Shown piece after piece: positions 1 to 11,625 of a DNA stretch of 64,000 nt (positions are counted from its first letter, which is position 1; the number at the start of each line of letters is the position of its first letter). Both the position numbers and the translations under genes were made by a program. The DNA comes from Caldichromatium japonicum (GTDB lineage: Bacteria > Pseudomonadota > Gammaproteobacteria > Chromatiales > Chromatiaceae), in contig NZ_CP048029.1 in assembly GCF_011290485.1 (NCBI RefSeq), forward strand, positions 1,533,155 to 1,597,154, given 5' to 3'. Below the pieces are notes generated by a model. That model did no database searches and was not told where the DNA came from. It saw only the letters and a list, made by a program, of their open reading frames with translations.

Positions 1-182
1 CGAGATGCTCAAGGCCACCATCACCGCGCAGGCGCCCTCCCGCACCAAGGGCGATCTGAAGAAGGCGACCGTCAGCCACCTGCGCCGCCTTCTCAATTCC
101 CCCCAACGCATCATGCGCTACTTCCAGCATCCCAAGCTCCATGATGCCGCGTAATACAAGTTCGTTGGTTTCGGATCAATAA
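1..182 (+). pseudogene. IS630-type transposase remnant (C-terminal end)
   Basis: An open frame entering from the left edge (codons from base 2) ends at TAA 152-154. Its last ~50 residues (TITAQAP, KGDLKKATVSHLRRL, RIMRYFQHPK) resemble the C-terminus of IS630-family DDE transposases. Bases 11-182 match 41491-41662 with only three mismatches, in the same orientation, and the similarity continues about 28 bases past the stop into the non-coding tail, so this is a mobile-element end and not a host gene. The DDE core is not in the window for this copy. No terminal inverted repeat could be matched, so the outer boundary is set only by where the two copies diverge. Confidence 0.8.
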
Positions 183-218
183 AGACAGATAGCCTCGCGC
201 CTGGGGTCTGCGCTGCGC

Positions 219-1409
219 TTATATCCCCGCCGCCTCGCGCAGCTCCTCCGCCTTGTCAGTGCGCTCCCAGGTAAATCCGGGCTCATCGCGCCCGAAGTGA
301 CCATAGGCCGCGGTATCCTGGTACTTGATCCGCTGGGGATTGGCAAGGTCGAGCATGCGGATCAGGCCATAGGGCCTAAGGTCGAAATGCGCCCTTACCA
401 GCTCGGCGATACGCCCCTCACTGATCTTGTGTGTGCCGAAGGTCTCGATCGAGACCGAAGTCGGTTCGGCGACCCCAATGGCATAGGAAACCTGGATCTC
501 GCAGCGATCGGCCAGTCCCGCAGCGACGATGTTCTTGGCGACATAGCGCGCGGCATAGGCCGCCGAGCGATCGACCTTGGAAGGGTCCTTGCCCGAGAAG
601 GCACCGCCCCCGTGCCGTGCCATGCCGCCGTAGGTATCGACGATGATCTTGCGCCCGGTGACTCCACAGTCGCCCATGGGCCCGCCGATGACGAAACGAC
701 CTGTTGGATTGATGTGATACTTGGTGCCAGCATGCAGCCAGCCGGTGGGTCCGAGCACCGGCTTGATGATCTCTTCCATTACCCCTTCGTGCAGCATGCT
801 GTCGCTGACCTCCGGGCTATGCTGGGTCGAGAGGACCACGGCCTCGACGGCGACCGGTTTGCCGTCGCTGTAGCGGATGGTGATCTGCGACTTGGCGTCC
901 GGACGCAGCCAGGGGAGGATCCCCTGTTTACGCATCTCAGCCTGCCGCTTGACCAGGCGATGGGCATAGGCGATGGGTGCCGGGATCAGCATCTCGGTCT
1001 CATTGGTGGCATAGCCGAACATCAACCCCTGGTCGCCCGCGCCCTGAGCCTCCTCGGTCTCGCGATCGACGCCCTGTTTGATGTCCTTGGACTGCTCGCC
1101 GAGGGCGATCAGGACCCCGCAAGTATTGCCGTCAAAGCCGACCTCTGAGCTGTCATAGCCGATCTCGGTCACCACGCGGCGCACGACCCGCTCATAGTCG
1201 ATCTTGAGATCGGCGTTGGTGACCGTGATCTCACCAGCCAGCATGACAAATCCCGTCTTGACCAGAGTCTCGCAGGCGACGCGCGCCTTGGCAGGGTTAG
1301 GATCGCAGCGATAGATCTCATCGAGCACAGCGTCTGAGATCTGGTCGGCCATCTTATCGGGGTGGCCTTCGGAGACGGATTCGGAGGTGAAGAGATAGTC
1401 TTTGCGCAT
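219..1409 (-). CDS. metK: S-adenosylmethionine synthetase
   Basis: Makes S-adenosylmethionine from methionine and ATP in the cytoplasm. The 396-residue product starts at ATG 1407-1409 ([19 protein letters not shown]), which matches the family N-terminus; a longer frame would add 23 unsupported residues. The ATP-binding GHPDK motif is near residue 14, and the glycine-rich loop [16 protein letters not shown], typical of the central domain, is present. Length is normal for bacterial MetK. No convincing Shine-Dalgarno sequence lies just upstream and I could not recognise a SAM or SAH riboswitch in the ~195-base gap to the divergent redoxin gene. It stands alone, pointing toward the IS630 remnant at the window edge. 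Confidence 0.98.
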   Translation of the reverse strand: MRKDYLFTSESVSEGHPDKMADQISDAVLDEIYRCDPNPAKARVACETLVKTGFVMLAGEITVTNADLKIDYERVVRRVVTEIGYDSSEVGFDGNTCGVLIALGEQSKDIKQGVDRETEEAQGAGDQGLMFGYATNETEMLIPAPIAYAHRLVKRQAEMRKQGILPWLRPDAKSQITIRYSDGKPVAVEAVVLSTQHSPEVSDSMLHEGVMEEIIKPVLGPTGWLHAGTKYHINPTGRFVIGGPMGDCGVTGRKIIVDTYGGMARHGGGAFSGKDPSKVDRSAAYAARYVAKNIVAAGLADRCEIQVSYAIGVAEPTSVSIETFGTHKISEGRIAELVRAHFDLRPYGLIRMLDLANPQRIKYQDTAAYGHFGRDEPGFTWERTDKAEELREAAGI

Positions 1410-1604
1410 GGTCGATTCAGGAGGCTGAGGTTTGGGCGCCGACTGGCGCGTTGGTGAAATTGGGCAATGATAATGCACCGCGCCAGCGCTTGAAACCGAC
1501 TAGACACGCCAATTCAGGATTGTGCAGTGCACGATTTTGTAGCGGGCGCGCTTTGGGTACCATCGCGTCATGCGCATTCTATTCAATGCCCTTGTGGAGT
1601 GAAT

Positions 1605-2162
1605 ATGGCATCAACCGAAACCCCTGTCTGCGATTTTGGCGCCCCCGCGCCCGATTTTGCCCTCGCCGGCGTTGATGGCCGGATCTGGACCCGCGATCAA
1701 TGCAGCGGCCCGCGTGGTCTTTTGGTCATGTTTATCTGTAACCATTGTCCTTATGTCAAGGCGGTGCGCGAACGGATCGTGCGCGATGCACGCGATCTGA
1801 CGGCACTCGGGATCGGCTGTGTGGCCATCAATGCCAACGACGCCAGCCAATACCCCGATGACTCGTTCGAGAATATGAAGCGGGTCGCCGAGGAATATGC
1901 CTTCCCCTTCCCTTATCTCTTCGATGAGACCCAAGAGGTCGCGCGTGCCTATGGTGCTGTCTGCACCCCCGACTTCTTTGGCTATAACGCAGACCTGAAA
2001 CTCCAATATCGCGGGCGGCTCGATGCCAGCCGCAAGGAGACCGCTCCGCCCGAGGTACGTCGCGACCTGTTCGAGGCCATGAAGCAGGTCGCCGAGACAG
2101 GTCAAGGGCCTGCAGAGCAGATCCCGAGCATCGGCTGTTCAATCAAATGGAAGCTGGCTTAG
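1605..2162 (+). CDS. thioredoxin-fold redoxin family protein
   Basis: A 185-residue cytosolic protein (no signal peptide) with an AhpC/TSA-like thioredoxin fold. The N-terminus APAPDFALAGVDG is the usual redoxin entry strand, and the motif CNHCPYVK near residue 45 occupies the place of the active-site CxxC. The start at ATG 1605 is preferred over an upstream in-frame ATG at 1527 because it follows a GTGGAGTGA ribosome-binding sequence and fits the family start. The CNHCPYVK form occurs in a redoxin subfamily whose substrate I cannot name. It is divergent from metK, and the next gene is 405 bases away, so it is probably monocistronic. Confidence 0.85.
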   Translation: MASTETPVCDFGAPAPDFALAGVDGRIWTRDQCSGPRGLLVMFICNHCPYVKAVRERIVRDARDLTALGIGCVAINANDASQYPDDSFENMKRVAEEYAFPFPYLFDETQEVARAYGAVCTPDFFGYNADLKLQYRGRLDASRKETAPPEVRRDLFEAMKQVAETGQGPAEQIPSIGCSIKWKLA

Positions 2163-2567
2163 GGCGCAAGTCTCTGTGGTCCCGCAGTCATACGGCTTTG
2201 CCCCAGCGCTGCTCAGGGCAGCAGCGCGGGCGACGGCTGAAGCTCGGCCCCTGTCCGCCACTGGCACAGGGGGGGATAAACATGTTAGCGTTTACCAATT
2301 TTGAGTATCCAGCAAATCAATCGAACGATTGAAGCCAATCGATTTGTCGCGCAATCAGGGGTGGGCGTTTGCCACCGCCAGAGACGCCGCTCACAGTGGG
2401 CGTTCCCTGAGCGTGTCCATGTCCACTGGGATGATTAGGTATCCCGGTTCGCCGCCTCAGCTCCCTGAGCCCCAGCGATCGCCCTGGCGCGGCCCAGACA
2501 GGGGGCGCATAGACCGCACCAGTTTTGTTCATCACCAACCTGTATCCTTTGCTTAGGAGGGGGATTC
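2163..2567. other. 405-base intergenic region upstream of tkt
   Basis: No credible gene is seen here. A possible terminator hairpin for the redoxin gene is at 2248-2272 (CCCCTGT, 11-base loop, ACAGGGG) without a clear T-run. At 2317-2332 is the palindrome TCAATCGAACGATTGA (7-base arms), a candidate operator for the carbon-metabolism genes downstream; its first ten bases together with two preceding ones recur ahead of pgk as AATCAATCGA. A strong ribosome-binding sequence TAGGAGGGGG lies just before the tkt start. Confidence 0.5.
2317..2332. promoter_or_regulatory. palindromic candidate operator upstream of tkt
   Basis: TCAATCGAACGATTGA: 7-base inverted arms around a central AA, about 235 bases before the tkt start. 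AATCAATCGA recurs at 6112-6121, about 27 bases before the pgk start. A LysR-type regulator of the CbbR kind would be the obvious candidate by pathway, but nothing in the sequence identifies the binder. Confidence 0.3.
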
Positions 2568-5653
<3,086 letters not shown>

Positions 5654-5663
5654 TAGCATCAGT

Positions 5664-5688
5664 ACCGCATGGCCAAGGGCCATGCGGT
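5664..5688 (+). terminator. strong hairpin after gap
   Basis: ACCGCATGGCC, loop AAG, then GGCCATGCGGT: a perfect 11-base stem beginning 10 bases after the gap stop. The following bases CTAGGGCTTTG contain only a short T-run, so termination may be incomplete, allowing read-through into the small ORF at 5736. Confidence 0.6.
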
Positions 5689-5735
5689 CTAGGGCTTTGC
5701 AAATTCAACCAAGCTGTCTTGTGGAGGGAAGGGCA

Positions 5736-5912
5736 ATGAGAGAGTTTGTCATCCTGATCCTACTCGTTGTCATCGGCGGTTTGGCGTATGCCCTATTCGT
5801 GGGTCATTCGCACAGCGTCAGTTTCCATTACAACTGCGGTGTCGATATCCCTTGGTACGATGCCATCTTTCTTGATAATGGCCATTGTCCCGATAAAGTG
5901 TGCCAAAAATAA
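5736..5912 (+). CDS. small single-pass membrane protein of unknown function
   Basis: A 58-residue product starting at ATG 5736, supported by GTGGAGGGAAGGG directly upstream. Residues 3-22 (FVILILLVVIGGLAYALFVG) form a clear transmembrane helix. The remaining ~36 residues carry H/S-rich HSHSVSFHYNCG and two further cysteines (NGHCPDKVCQK), so Cys and His could make a metal or disulfide site on the distal side. I do not recognise a family. It sits between gap and pgk in an otherwise metabolic cluster. The good ribosome-binding site, coherent hydrophobic profile and lack of an alternative explanation make it a likely real gene. It is easily missed because the same frame is open further upstream, inside gap. 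Confidence 0.6.
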   Translation: MREFVILILLVVIGGLAYALFVGHSHSVSFHYNCGVDIPWYDAIFLDNGHCPDKVCQK

Positions 5913-5953
5913 TTCCTAAAGGATGCGCTGATTTATTTTTCACTCCGGCGTCT

Positions 5954-5985
5954 GTCACTTTGGCGAAAGCCGAAACGGGATCCAG
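5954..5985 (-). repeat. dispersed CTGGATCC-type repeat, copy B
   Basis: Read on the minus strand, CTGGATCCCGTTTCGGCTTTCGCC followed by AAAGTGAC resembles 22013-22046 (CTGGATTCTGTCTCGGCTTTCTCC followed by GGAATGAC). This belongs to the kind of intergenic element with a TTTCGCC core that is scattered through many proteobacterial genomes. Non-coding. Confidence 0.5.
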
Positions 5986-6147
5986 CCCATTCGACAAACT
6001 GTATACCTGCGCGTCGGTGTGACGAATCAATCAGTGATTCCGTGCTTAGCCGAGCATCAACACAGCCGCGCGTCCTGGCGCCGGGGACGGTTTGACCTGA
6101 TCACTAGATCCAATCAATCGATTCTTGCGATATAGAGGGCATTGGCA

Positions 6148-7329
6148 ATGGCATTCATCAAACTCACCGATCTCGATCTCGCTGGCAAGCGGGTGCTCAT
6201 CCGCGCGGATCTCAATGTTCCGGTCAAAAACGGCCGGGTGACCTCGGATGCGCGGATCACTGCTTCGATGCCAAGCTTTGAGCATTGTCTTAAGGCCGGA
6301 GCTCGGGTCATGGTCATGTCACACCTCGGGCGCCCGGAGGAGGGGGTCTTTTCCGAAGAGAACTCCCTGGCGCCGGTCGCTGCGGTCCTGAGCGACAGGC
6401 TGGGGCGCCCAGTGCGCCTGATCCGCGACTATCTCGATCAGCCCCCAGAGGTCGCTGAGGGTGAGCTGGTCTTGCTGGAGAACGTGCGCTTCAATGTCGG
6501 TGAGAATGCCGACGATGAGACCCTGGCGCAGCGCTATGCGGCGCTGTGCGATGTCTTCGTCATGGATGCCTTCGGCACGGCGCACCGCGCCCAGGCCTCG
6601 ACCCACGGAGTGGGCCGCTTTGCCCCGATCGCCTGTGCCGGGATCCTCCTGACCGAGGAGCTGGATGCGCTGGAAAAGGCGCTGGCCAATCCCGCCCGCC
6701 CCATGATCGCCATCGTCGGCGGGTCCAAGGTCTCCACCAAGCTCACGGTGCTCGAGTCGCTCTCAGAGAAGGTCGATCAACTCATCGTCGGCGGCGGGAT
6801 CGCCAACACCTTCCTCGCCGCTGCCGGACACAAGGTCGGCAAATCGCTCCATGAGCCAGATCTCATCCCCACCGCGAAAGCGCTCATGGACAAGCTCGCA
6901 GCGCGCGGCGGCAGCATCCCCTTGCCCACCGATGTCGTCTGCGGCAAGCGCTTCGACGAGCATGAGCCGGCGGTGATCAAGTCGCTTGCTGCGGTCGAAG
7001 AGGACGACATGATCTTCGACATCGGGCCCGAATCGGCCAAGGCGTTGGCCGAACTCATCCACAAAGCAGGCACCATCGTCTGGAATGGGCCGGTTGGGGT
7101 CTTCGAGTTCGACCAGTTCGGAGAGGGCACCAAGGCCATCGCCCAGGCCATCGCCCAATCCTCTGCCTTCAGCCTCGCCGGCGGCGGCGATACCATCGCG
7201 GCGATCCAGAAATACGATATCTACGACCAGGTCTCCTATATCTCGACCGCAGGCGGCGCCTTCTTGGAATATCTGGAGGGCAAGACCCTGCCTGCGGTGG
7301 CGATGCTCGAGGCCCGGGCGCAAGGCTAG
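6148..7329 (+). CDS. pgk: phosphoglycerate kinase
   Basis: Converts 3-phosphoglycerate to 1,3-bisphosphoglycerate in the Calvin cycle, and the reverse in glycolysis. The 393-residue product is of normal length. I place the start at ATG 6148 ([11 protein letters not shown]), spaced from AGAGGG, in preference to TTG 6142. N-terminal substrate site [11 protein letters not shown], the hinge segment [11 protein letters not shown] and the nucleotide-binding C-terminal SLAGGGDT are present. The gene is only 6 bases from pyk. The 235-base gap before it holds a dispersed repeat and the AATCAATCGA motif shared with tkt, so it probably has its own promoter. Confidence 0.98.
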   Translation: MAFIKLTDLDLAGKRVLIRADLNVPVKNGRVTSDARITASMPSFEHCLKAGARVMVMSHLGRPEEGVFSEENSLAPVAAVLSDRLGRPVRLIRDYLDQPPEVAEGELVLLENVRFNVGENADDETLAQRYAALCDVFVMDAFGTAHRAQASTHGVGRFAPIACAGILLTEELDALEKALANPARPMIAIVGGSKVSTKLTVLESLSEKVDQLIVGGGIANTFLAAAGHKVGKSLHEPDLIPTAKALMDKLAARGGSIPLPTDVVCGKRFDEHEPAVIKSLAAVEEDDMIFDIGPESAKALAELIHKAGTIVWNGPVGVFEFDQFGEGTKAIAQAIAQSSAFSLAGGGDTIAAIQKYDIYDQVSYISTAGGAFLEYLEGKTLPAVAMLEARAQG

Positions 7330-7335
7330 TAGATC

Positions 7336-8778
7336 ATGCCAAGACGTACCAAGATCATCGCGACGCTGGGGCCTGCGACCGATCCGGTCGAGGTCATCGA
7401 CGAGATGCTCGCGGCAGGTCTCGATGTCGCGCGGCTCAACCTCTCGCATGATACCCATGAGCGCCATCGTCAGCGCGCTGCCTTGATCCGCGAACGGGCG
7501 CTTGCCGCCGGACAAGAGATCGCGATCCTCTTGGATCTGCAAGGACCCAAGATCCGCATCGGGCGCTTCAAAGATGGGCCGATCGAGCTTGCCAAGGGCG
7601 ATCGTTTCATCATCGATGTCAACTGTCCGCTCGACGCCGGCGAGCGCGAGCGGGTCGGAACGACCTATCCGGGGCTGGCGGACGATGTGCGTCATGGTGA
7701 CACCCTCCTGCTCGATGACGGTGCGATCGAGCTCTGGGTCGATGCGGTCGAGGAGGGGCGCATCCTCTGCCAGGTGATCACCGGCGGTCCATTGTCCAAC
7801 AACAAAGGGATCAACAAAAAGGGCGGCGGGCTTTCTGCCCCCGCGCTCACCGATAAGGACCGCGAAGATATCCGCTTCGCAGCCGAGATCCAGGCCGATT
7901 ATCTGGCGGTCTCATTCGTGCGCAACGGCGATGATGTCCGTCTAGCTCGCGAGCTGTTCTATGCCGCCGGAGGGCATGGCGGGATCGTCGCCAAGATCGA
8001 GCGCGCCGAGGCCTTGGCAAATATCGATGACATCATCCAGGCCGCAGACGCCATCATGGTGGCGCGTGGGGACCTAGGGGTCGAGATCGGCGATGCTGAG
8101 CTGCCCGCCGCCCAGAAACGGCTCATCAGCCGGGCGCGCGAGCTCAACAGCGTGGCCATCACCGCCACCCAGATGATGCAGTCGATGATCGAGCATCCCA
8201 TCCCCACCCGCGCCGAGGTCTTTGATGTCGCCAACGCAGTGCTGGATGGCACGGATGCAGTGATGCTCTCGGCTGAGAGTTCGATCGGTAAAAACCCGGT
8301 CAAGGTCATCGAGGCCCTGGATCGCATCTGTCTGGAGGCCGAAAAGAGCGTGACCCGCTCGGGTCATCGGCTCAATTCGGTCTTCGGGCGGGTCGATGAG
8401 GCGATTGCGATGGCAGCCATGTATACCGCCAATCACTTGGGGGTCAAGGCGATTGCGGCGCTGACCGAGACTGGTTCGACGGTCAAGTGGATGTCGCGCA
8501 TCAGCTCCGGGATCCCCATCTATGGCCTGACCCGCTCGGTAGCCACCCAGCGCAAGATCCGCCTCTTTCGCGGGGTCTATCCGGTCTTTTTCGATGTGGT
8601 CAGCACCGATATCCACGAGGTCAACAGCAAGGTGATCGACGAACTGCTGCGCCGGGGGACGGTTCAGGACGGCGACCTGGTGATCATCACCAAGGGTGAC
8701 CGTTCAGGCGTCGAGGGGCAGACCAATATCATGAAGATTATGCGCGTCGGCGAACATCGGATCCTAAATGAGGACTAG
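7336..8778 (+). CDS. pyk: pyruvate kinase
   Basis: Makes pyruvate and ATP from phosphoenolpyruvate and ADP. The 480-residue product has the N-terminal RRTKIIATLGPAT, the cation and substrate segment LDLQGPKIRIG, and the signature MIEHPIPTRAEVFDVANAV, followed by a complete C-terminal domain. Start ATG 7336 lies 6 bases after the pgk stop, so the two genes are co-transcribed and translational coupling is likely. Confidence 0.97.
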   Translation: MPRRTKIIATLGPATDPVEVIDEMLAAGLDVARLNLSHDTHERHRQRAALIRERALAAGQEIAILLDLQGPKIRIGRFKDGPIELAKGDRFIIDVNCPLDAGERERVGTTYPGLADDVRHGDTLLLDDGAIELWVDAVEEGRILCQVITGGPLSNNKGINKKGGGLSAPALTDKDREDIRFAAEIQADYLAVSFVRNGDDVRLARELFYAAGGHGGIVAKIERAEALANIDDIIQAADAIMVARGDLGVEIGDAELPAAQKRLISRARELNSVAITATQMMQSMIEHPIPTRAEVFDVANAVLDGTDAVMLSAESSIGKNPVKVIEALDRICLEAEKSVTRSGHRLNSVFGRVDEAIAMAAMYTANHLGVKAIAALTETGSTVKWMSRISSGIPIYGLTRSVATQRKIRLFRGVYPVFFDVVSTDIHEVNSKVIDELLRRGTVQDGDLVIITKGDRSGVEGQTNIMKIMRVGEHRILNED

Positions 8779-8790
8779 AAGCCATGACCT

Positions 8791-8925
8791 ATGAGGCTGC
8801 TGTCCGAACTCCAGATTTGGCTCACCAACCATATCCAGAAGGACGACCGCGACTATACGAATTATGCCCCTAAGATGCTGCGGGGAAATTGGATCCAGCG
8901 GACAGTGTGCGGCTTCTTCGGTTAG
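8791..8925 (+). pseudogene. bacteriohemerythrin C-terminal remnant
   Basis: A 44-codon open frame just after pyk reads LLSELQIWLTNHIQKDDRDY. This resembles the last helix of hemerythrin-like proteins (consensus WL..HI...D), including the His and Asp that bind the di-iron centre. The upstream helices with the remaining iron-binding histidines are missing, because pyk ends only 12 bases before it. It is best read as the tail of a deleted oxygen-binding hemerythrin gene. There is no convincing ribosome-binding site, so expression is doubtful. Confidence 0.6.
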
Positions 8926-8995
8926 CCGTCTCTCTTGCTATGCCTAGTCGGTCATTCACAATCAACCTTTACCCCAACAACATGAGGACCCGTCC

Positions 8996-10060
8996 ATGGC
9001 TCTCATCTCATTGCGTCAATTGCTAGACCATGCCGCCGAATACGGCTATGGCGTGCCGGCCTTCAATGTCAACAACCTTGAACAGATGCGCGCCATCATG
9101 GAGGCTGCCGCTGAGACCGACTCGCCGGTCATCGTCCAGGCCTCGGCGGGGGCACGCAAATATGCTGGCGCACCCTTCCTGCGCCATCTCATCCTCGCTG
9201 CCATCGAGGAATGGCCAGACATCCCCGTCTGCATGCACCAGGACCACGGCACCTCGCCTGCAGTCTGCCAGAGGTCCATCCAGCTCGGCTTCTCCTCGGT
9301 CATGATGGACGGCTCGTTGCTGGAGGACGGCAAGACCCCCTCCTCGTATGACTATAACGTCGAGGTCACGCGCAAGGTGGTAGAGATGGCCCACGCCTGT
9401 GGGGTGTCGGTCGAGGGCGAACTGGGCTGCCTGGGTTCACTAGAGAGTGGCAAGGCCGGTGAAGAGGACGGGATCGGCGCCGAGGGCCATCTGGATCACA
9501 GCCAACTGCTGACCGATCCCAATGAGGCGGCGGATTTCGTCAAGAAAACCGGCGTCGATGCCCTGGCGATCGCCATCGGTACCAGCCACGGCGCCTACAA
9601 GTTCACCCGCCCGCCGACCGGCGACATCCTGGCCATCGAGCGCATCAAGGAGATCCATGCCCGCATCCCGACCGTACATCTGGTCATGCACGGATCTTCC
9701 TCTGTGCCCCAGGAGTGGCTCAAGATCATCAACGAATACGGGGGCGACATGGGCGAGACCTATGGCGTGCCGGTCGAGGAGATCGTCGAGGGGATCAAGC
9801 ATGGCGTGCGCAAGGTCAATATCGACACCGACCTGCGCATGGCCTCGACCGGTGCCATCCGCAAGAACCTGGCCGAGGACCGTAAGAATTTTGACCCGCG
9901 CAAATATCTCATTGCAGCGACCAAGGCGATGAAGGAGATTTGCAAGGCGCGGTATGAGGCCTTCGGCACCGCGGGCAATGCGAGCAAGATCAAGCCGATC
10001 TCGCTCGAGGCCATGGCCAATCGCTACGCCAAGGGCGAGCTCGATCCCAAGGTCAACTGA
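8996..10060 (+). CDS. fba: fructose-bisphosphate aldolase, class II
   Basis: Zinc-dependent aldol cleavage or synthesis of fructose-1,6-bisphosphate, and of sedoheptulose bisphosphate in Calvin-type enzymes. The 354-residue product shows the metal-binding MHQDHGT, the phosphate-binding [10 protein letters not shown] and the substrate region GEGQL-like ELGCLGSLE. The ~354-residue form with GKAGEEDG after that segment is the one commonly encoded with cbb genes. The start ATG 8996 follows CATGAGGACCCG. The gene closes the carbon-metabolism cluster and is followed by two palindromic repeats. Confidence 0.97.
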   Translation: MALISLRQLLDHAAEYGYGVPAFNVNNLEQMRAIMEAAAETDSPVIVQASAGARKYAGAPFLRHLILAAIEEWPDIPVCMHQDHGTSPAVCQRSIQLGFSSVMMDGSLLEDGKTPSSYDYNVEVTRKVVEMAHACGVSVEGELGCLGSLESGKAGEEDGIGAEGHLDHSQLLTDPNEAADFVKKTGVDALAIAIGTSHGAYKFTRPPTGDILAIERIKEIHARIPTVHLVMHGSSSVPQEWLKIINEYGGDMGETYGVPVEEIVEGIKHGVRKVNIDTDLRMASTGAIRKNLAEDRKNFDPRKYLIAATKAMKEICKARYEAFGTAGNASKIKPISLEAMANRYAKGELDPKVN

Positions 10061-10068
10061 CCTCTAGC

Positions 10069-10089
10069 AGGGTACGCGCTGCGTACCCT
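10069..10089. repeat. GGGTACGC palindromic repeat, copy 1
   Basis: AGGGTACGC-GCT-GCGTACCCT, a perfect 9-base inverted repeat starting 8 bases after the fba stop. It could also terminate fba transcription. The same unit, exact or degenerate, recurs at 10108, 15657 and 29351, with half-sites at 14192 and 32535. Confidence 0.8.
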
Positions 10090-10107
10090 GCCCCTTGCCG
10101 ATTCCAC

Positions 10108-10128
10108 AGGGTACGCTTTGCATACCCT
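10108..10128. repeat. GGGTACGC palindromic repeat, copy 2
   Basis: AGGGTACGC-TTT-GCATACCCT, one mismatch from a perfect inverted repeat, followed by an extra half-site TGCATACCCT at 10131-10140. It lies 18 bases after copy 1, between the converging fba and phosphohexomutase genes. Confidence 0.75.
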
Positions 10129-10145
10129 TTTGCATACCCTATTTT

Positions 10146-11621
10146 TTATGATCGCCAGCGCTCGAGGTGCGCTAAGGCGATTTTGACCATTGCCTCTGCG
10201 CGTGCGCTTGTATCTGCCTCGGTATAGACGCGAAGCTCGGGCGCATTGCCCGAGGGCCGAAGGTGCAGGATCTCGCCGTTTTTGAAGATCATCCGCAGAC
10301 CATCGGTCGTCTCTAGACCGGCCAATAGACCAAAGTCCGCACCGAACTCGCTCTCGATGCGCGCGGGGTTTTGCTGTAATGCTGCAAGATGCGCCTGACT
10401 GAGCTCGGTCGGAAAATCTTTGAGCCGGCTGCTTGCAGTAAAACGCGGCGGCAGCTCGCCCGTCAGTTCAGACAGCCGAAGACCCCGCCGCTTGGATTCA
10501 GCGAGGAGGACCAGGATGGGCAATACGGCGTCGCGCGTCGGCAGGGCATCGAGCCGCCTTCCCTCATGCTCGAGGGCTGAAGCCAGCAAGAATCCGCCAT
10601 TGGCCTCATAACCGGCGACCGGCGCAAACCCCCCATCGAGCAGAGATCCCATCCCTTCGATCACGAAGGGCGAGCCGATGCGGGTGCGCAACACGCGGGT
10701 AAAGGCCCCGTAACGTTCGACCACCGTATTGCTGCTCACCGGTGTCGCCACGGCCTGGATACCAAGCGCGCGCGCGCAGAGCACACCCAAGATATCGCCG
10801 CGCAGCCAGTGTCCCTGTTCATCGGCGATCAGGGGACGGTCGCCGTCGCCATCGGTCGAGACCAGGGTAGCGAGCCGGTATTCTGGGACCCATCGCCTCG
10901 CCAACTCCTGATCCTCTAGGCGGATGGCCTCGGTATCGACGGGGACGAAGGTTGCAGAGCGCCCTAGGCGCACGACCTCGGCCCCCAGACGGGAGAGCAA
11001 CTCGCTCAACAGCTCGCGGGCGACGCTTGAGTGCTCATAGACCCCAATGCGCAGACCCTGAAGAGGGCCTGCCGGAAAAAACCCGAGATAACGCGCAAAA
11101 TATAGTTCACGCGCCGCATCGCTCTCCTCGGTGAGATACCCCGACTGATCCGAGGTAAATACGCCATCCGCCCCGAATAGACCTGCGGGTTGGTCGATCC
11201 ATTGGACGCGAATCCCCTCCTCGTCTCGCTTCAGGACCTCACTCTCTGGCCGATTGAACTTGATGCCATTGCGATCATCCGGGATATGGCTGCCGGTGAC
11301 CATCAGGGTCGGGATGCGCCGCTGAAACCCATAGAGCGCTACAGCAGGGCTGGGGATCAGGCCGAGATTGACTGGTTGCCCGCCAGCATCGGCGATGGCG
11401 CGGGCACAGGCAGTCATGATCCTAGGAGTGCTGGGTCTCAGATCGCCGCCAATCCCCACCGCCATCCCCCCCGCAAATGCACCGATCTCGGTGAGATAGC
11501 TCAAAAACCCGCGGGTATACGCATAGCAGACCCAGTCGGTCATCTGAGAGACCAGACCACGTGCGCCGCTGGTCCCAAAGCCGACGCCGCTTTGCCGCAT
11601 CAGGTCAGAGATCTGCATCAT
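10146..11621 (-). CDS. phosphomannomutase / phosphoglucomutase family protein
   Basis: Alpha-D-phosphohexomutase, interconverting hexose 1- and 6-phosphates for polysaccharide precursors or glycogen. The 491-residue product has the N-terminal GFGTSGARG, the phosphoserine loop TGSHIPDDRNG, the metal-binding loop STDGDGDRP and the sugar-binding EANGGF, all in the family order. The C-terminal phosphate-binding HLRPSGNAPELRVYTEA is complete. The start is one of two adjacent ATGs (11621 or 11618). It begins 4 bases after the stop of the 810-residue EF-hand protein, so the two are probably translated from one mRNA. Whether mannose or glucose phosphate is preferred cannot be decided from the sequence. 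Confidence 0.9.
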   Translation of the reverse strand: MMQISDLMRQSGVGFGTSGARGLVSQMTDWVCYAYTRGFLSYLTEIGAFAGGMAVGIGGDLRPSTPRIMTACARAIADAGGQPVNLGLIPSPAVALYGFQRRIPTLMVTGSHIPDDRNGIKFNRPESEVLKRDEEGIRVQWIDQPAGLFGADGVFTSDQSGYLTEESDAARELYFARYLGFFPAGPLQGLRIGVYEHSSVARELLSELLSRLGAEVVRLGRSATFVPVDTEAIRLEDQELARRWVPEYRLATLVSTDGDGDRPLIADEQGHWLRGDILGVLCARALGIQAVATPVSSNTVVERYGAFTRVLRTRIGSPFVIEGMGSLLDGGFAPVAGYEANGGFLLASALEHEGRRLDALPTRDAVLPILVLLAESKRRGLRLSELTGELPPRFTASSRLKDFPTELSQAHLAALQQNPARIESEFGADFGLLAGLETTDGLRMIFKNGEILHLRPSGNAPELRVYTEADTSARAEAMVKIALAHLERWRS

Positions 11622-11625
11622 CCGT

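Noticed and set aside
1410..1604. Possible SAM-sensing riboswitch upstream of metK
   Set aside because: No pattern of SAM-I, SAM-II or SAH riboswitch cores could be recognised in the gap.
6763..7695. 310-codon open frame on the minus strand across pgk and pyk
   Set aside because: Fully antisense to two conserved enzymes, rich in Asp/Arg/Gly as expected from reverse reading of GC-rich codons, and without domain signal.
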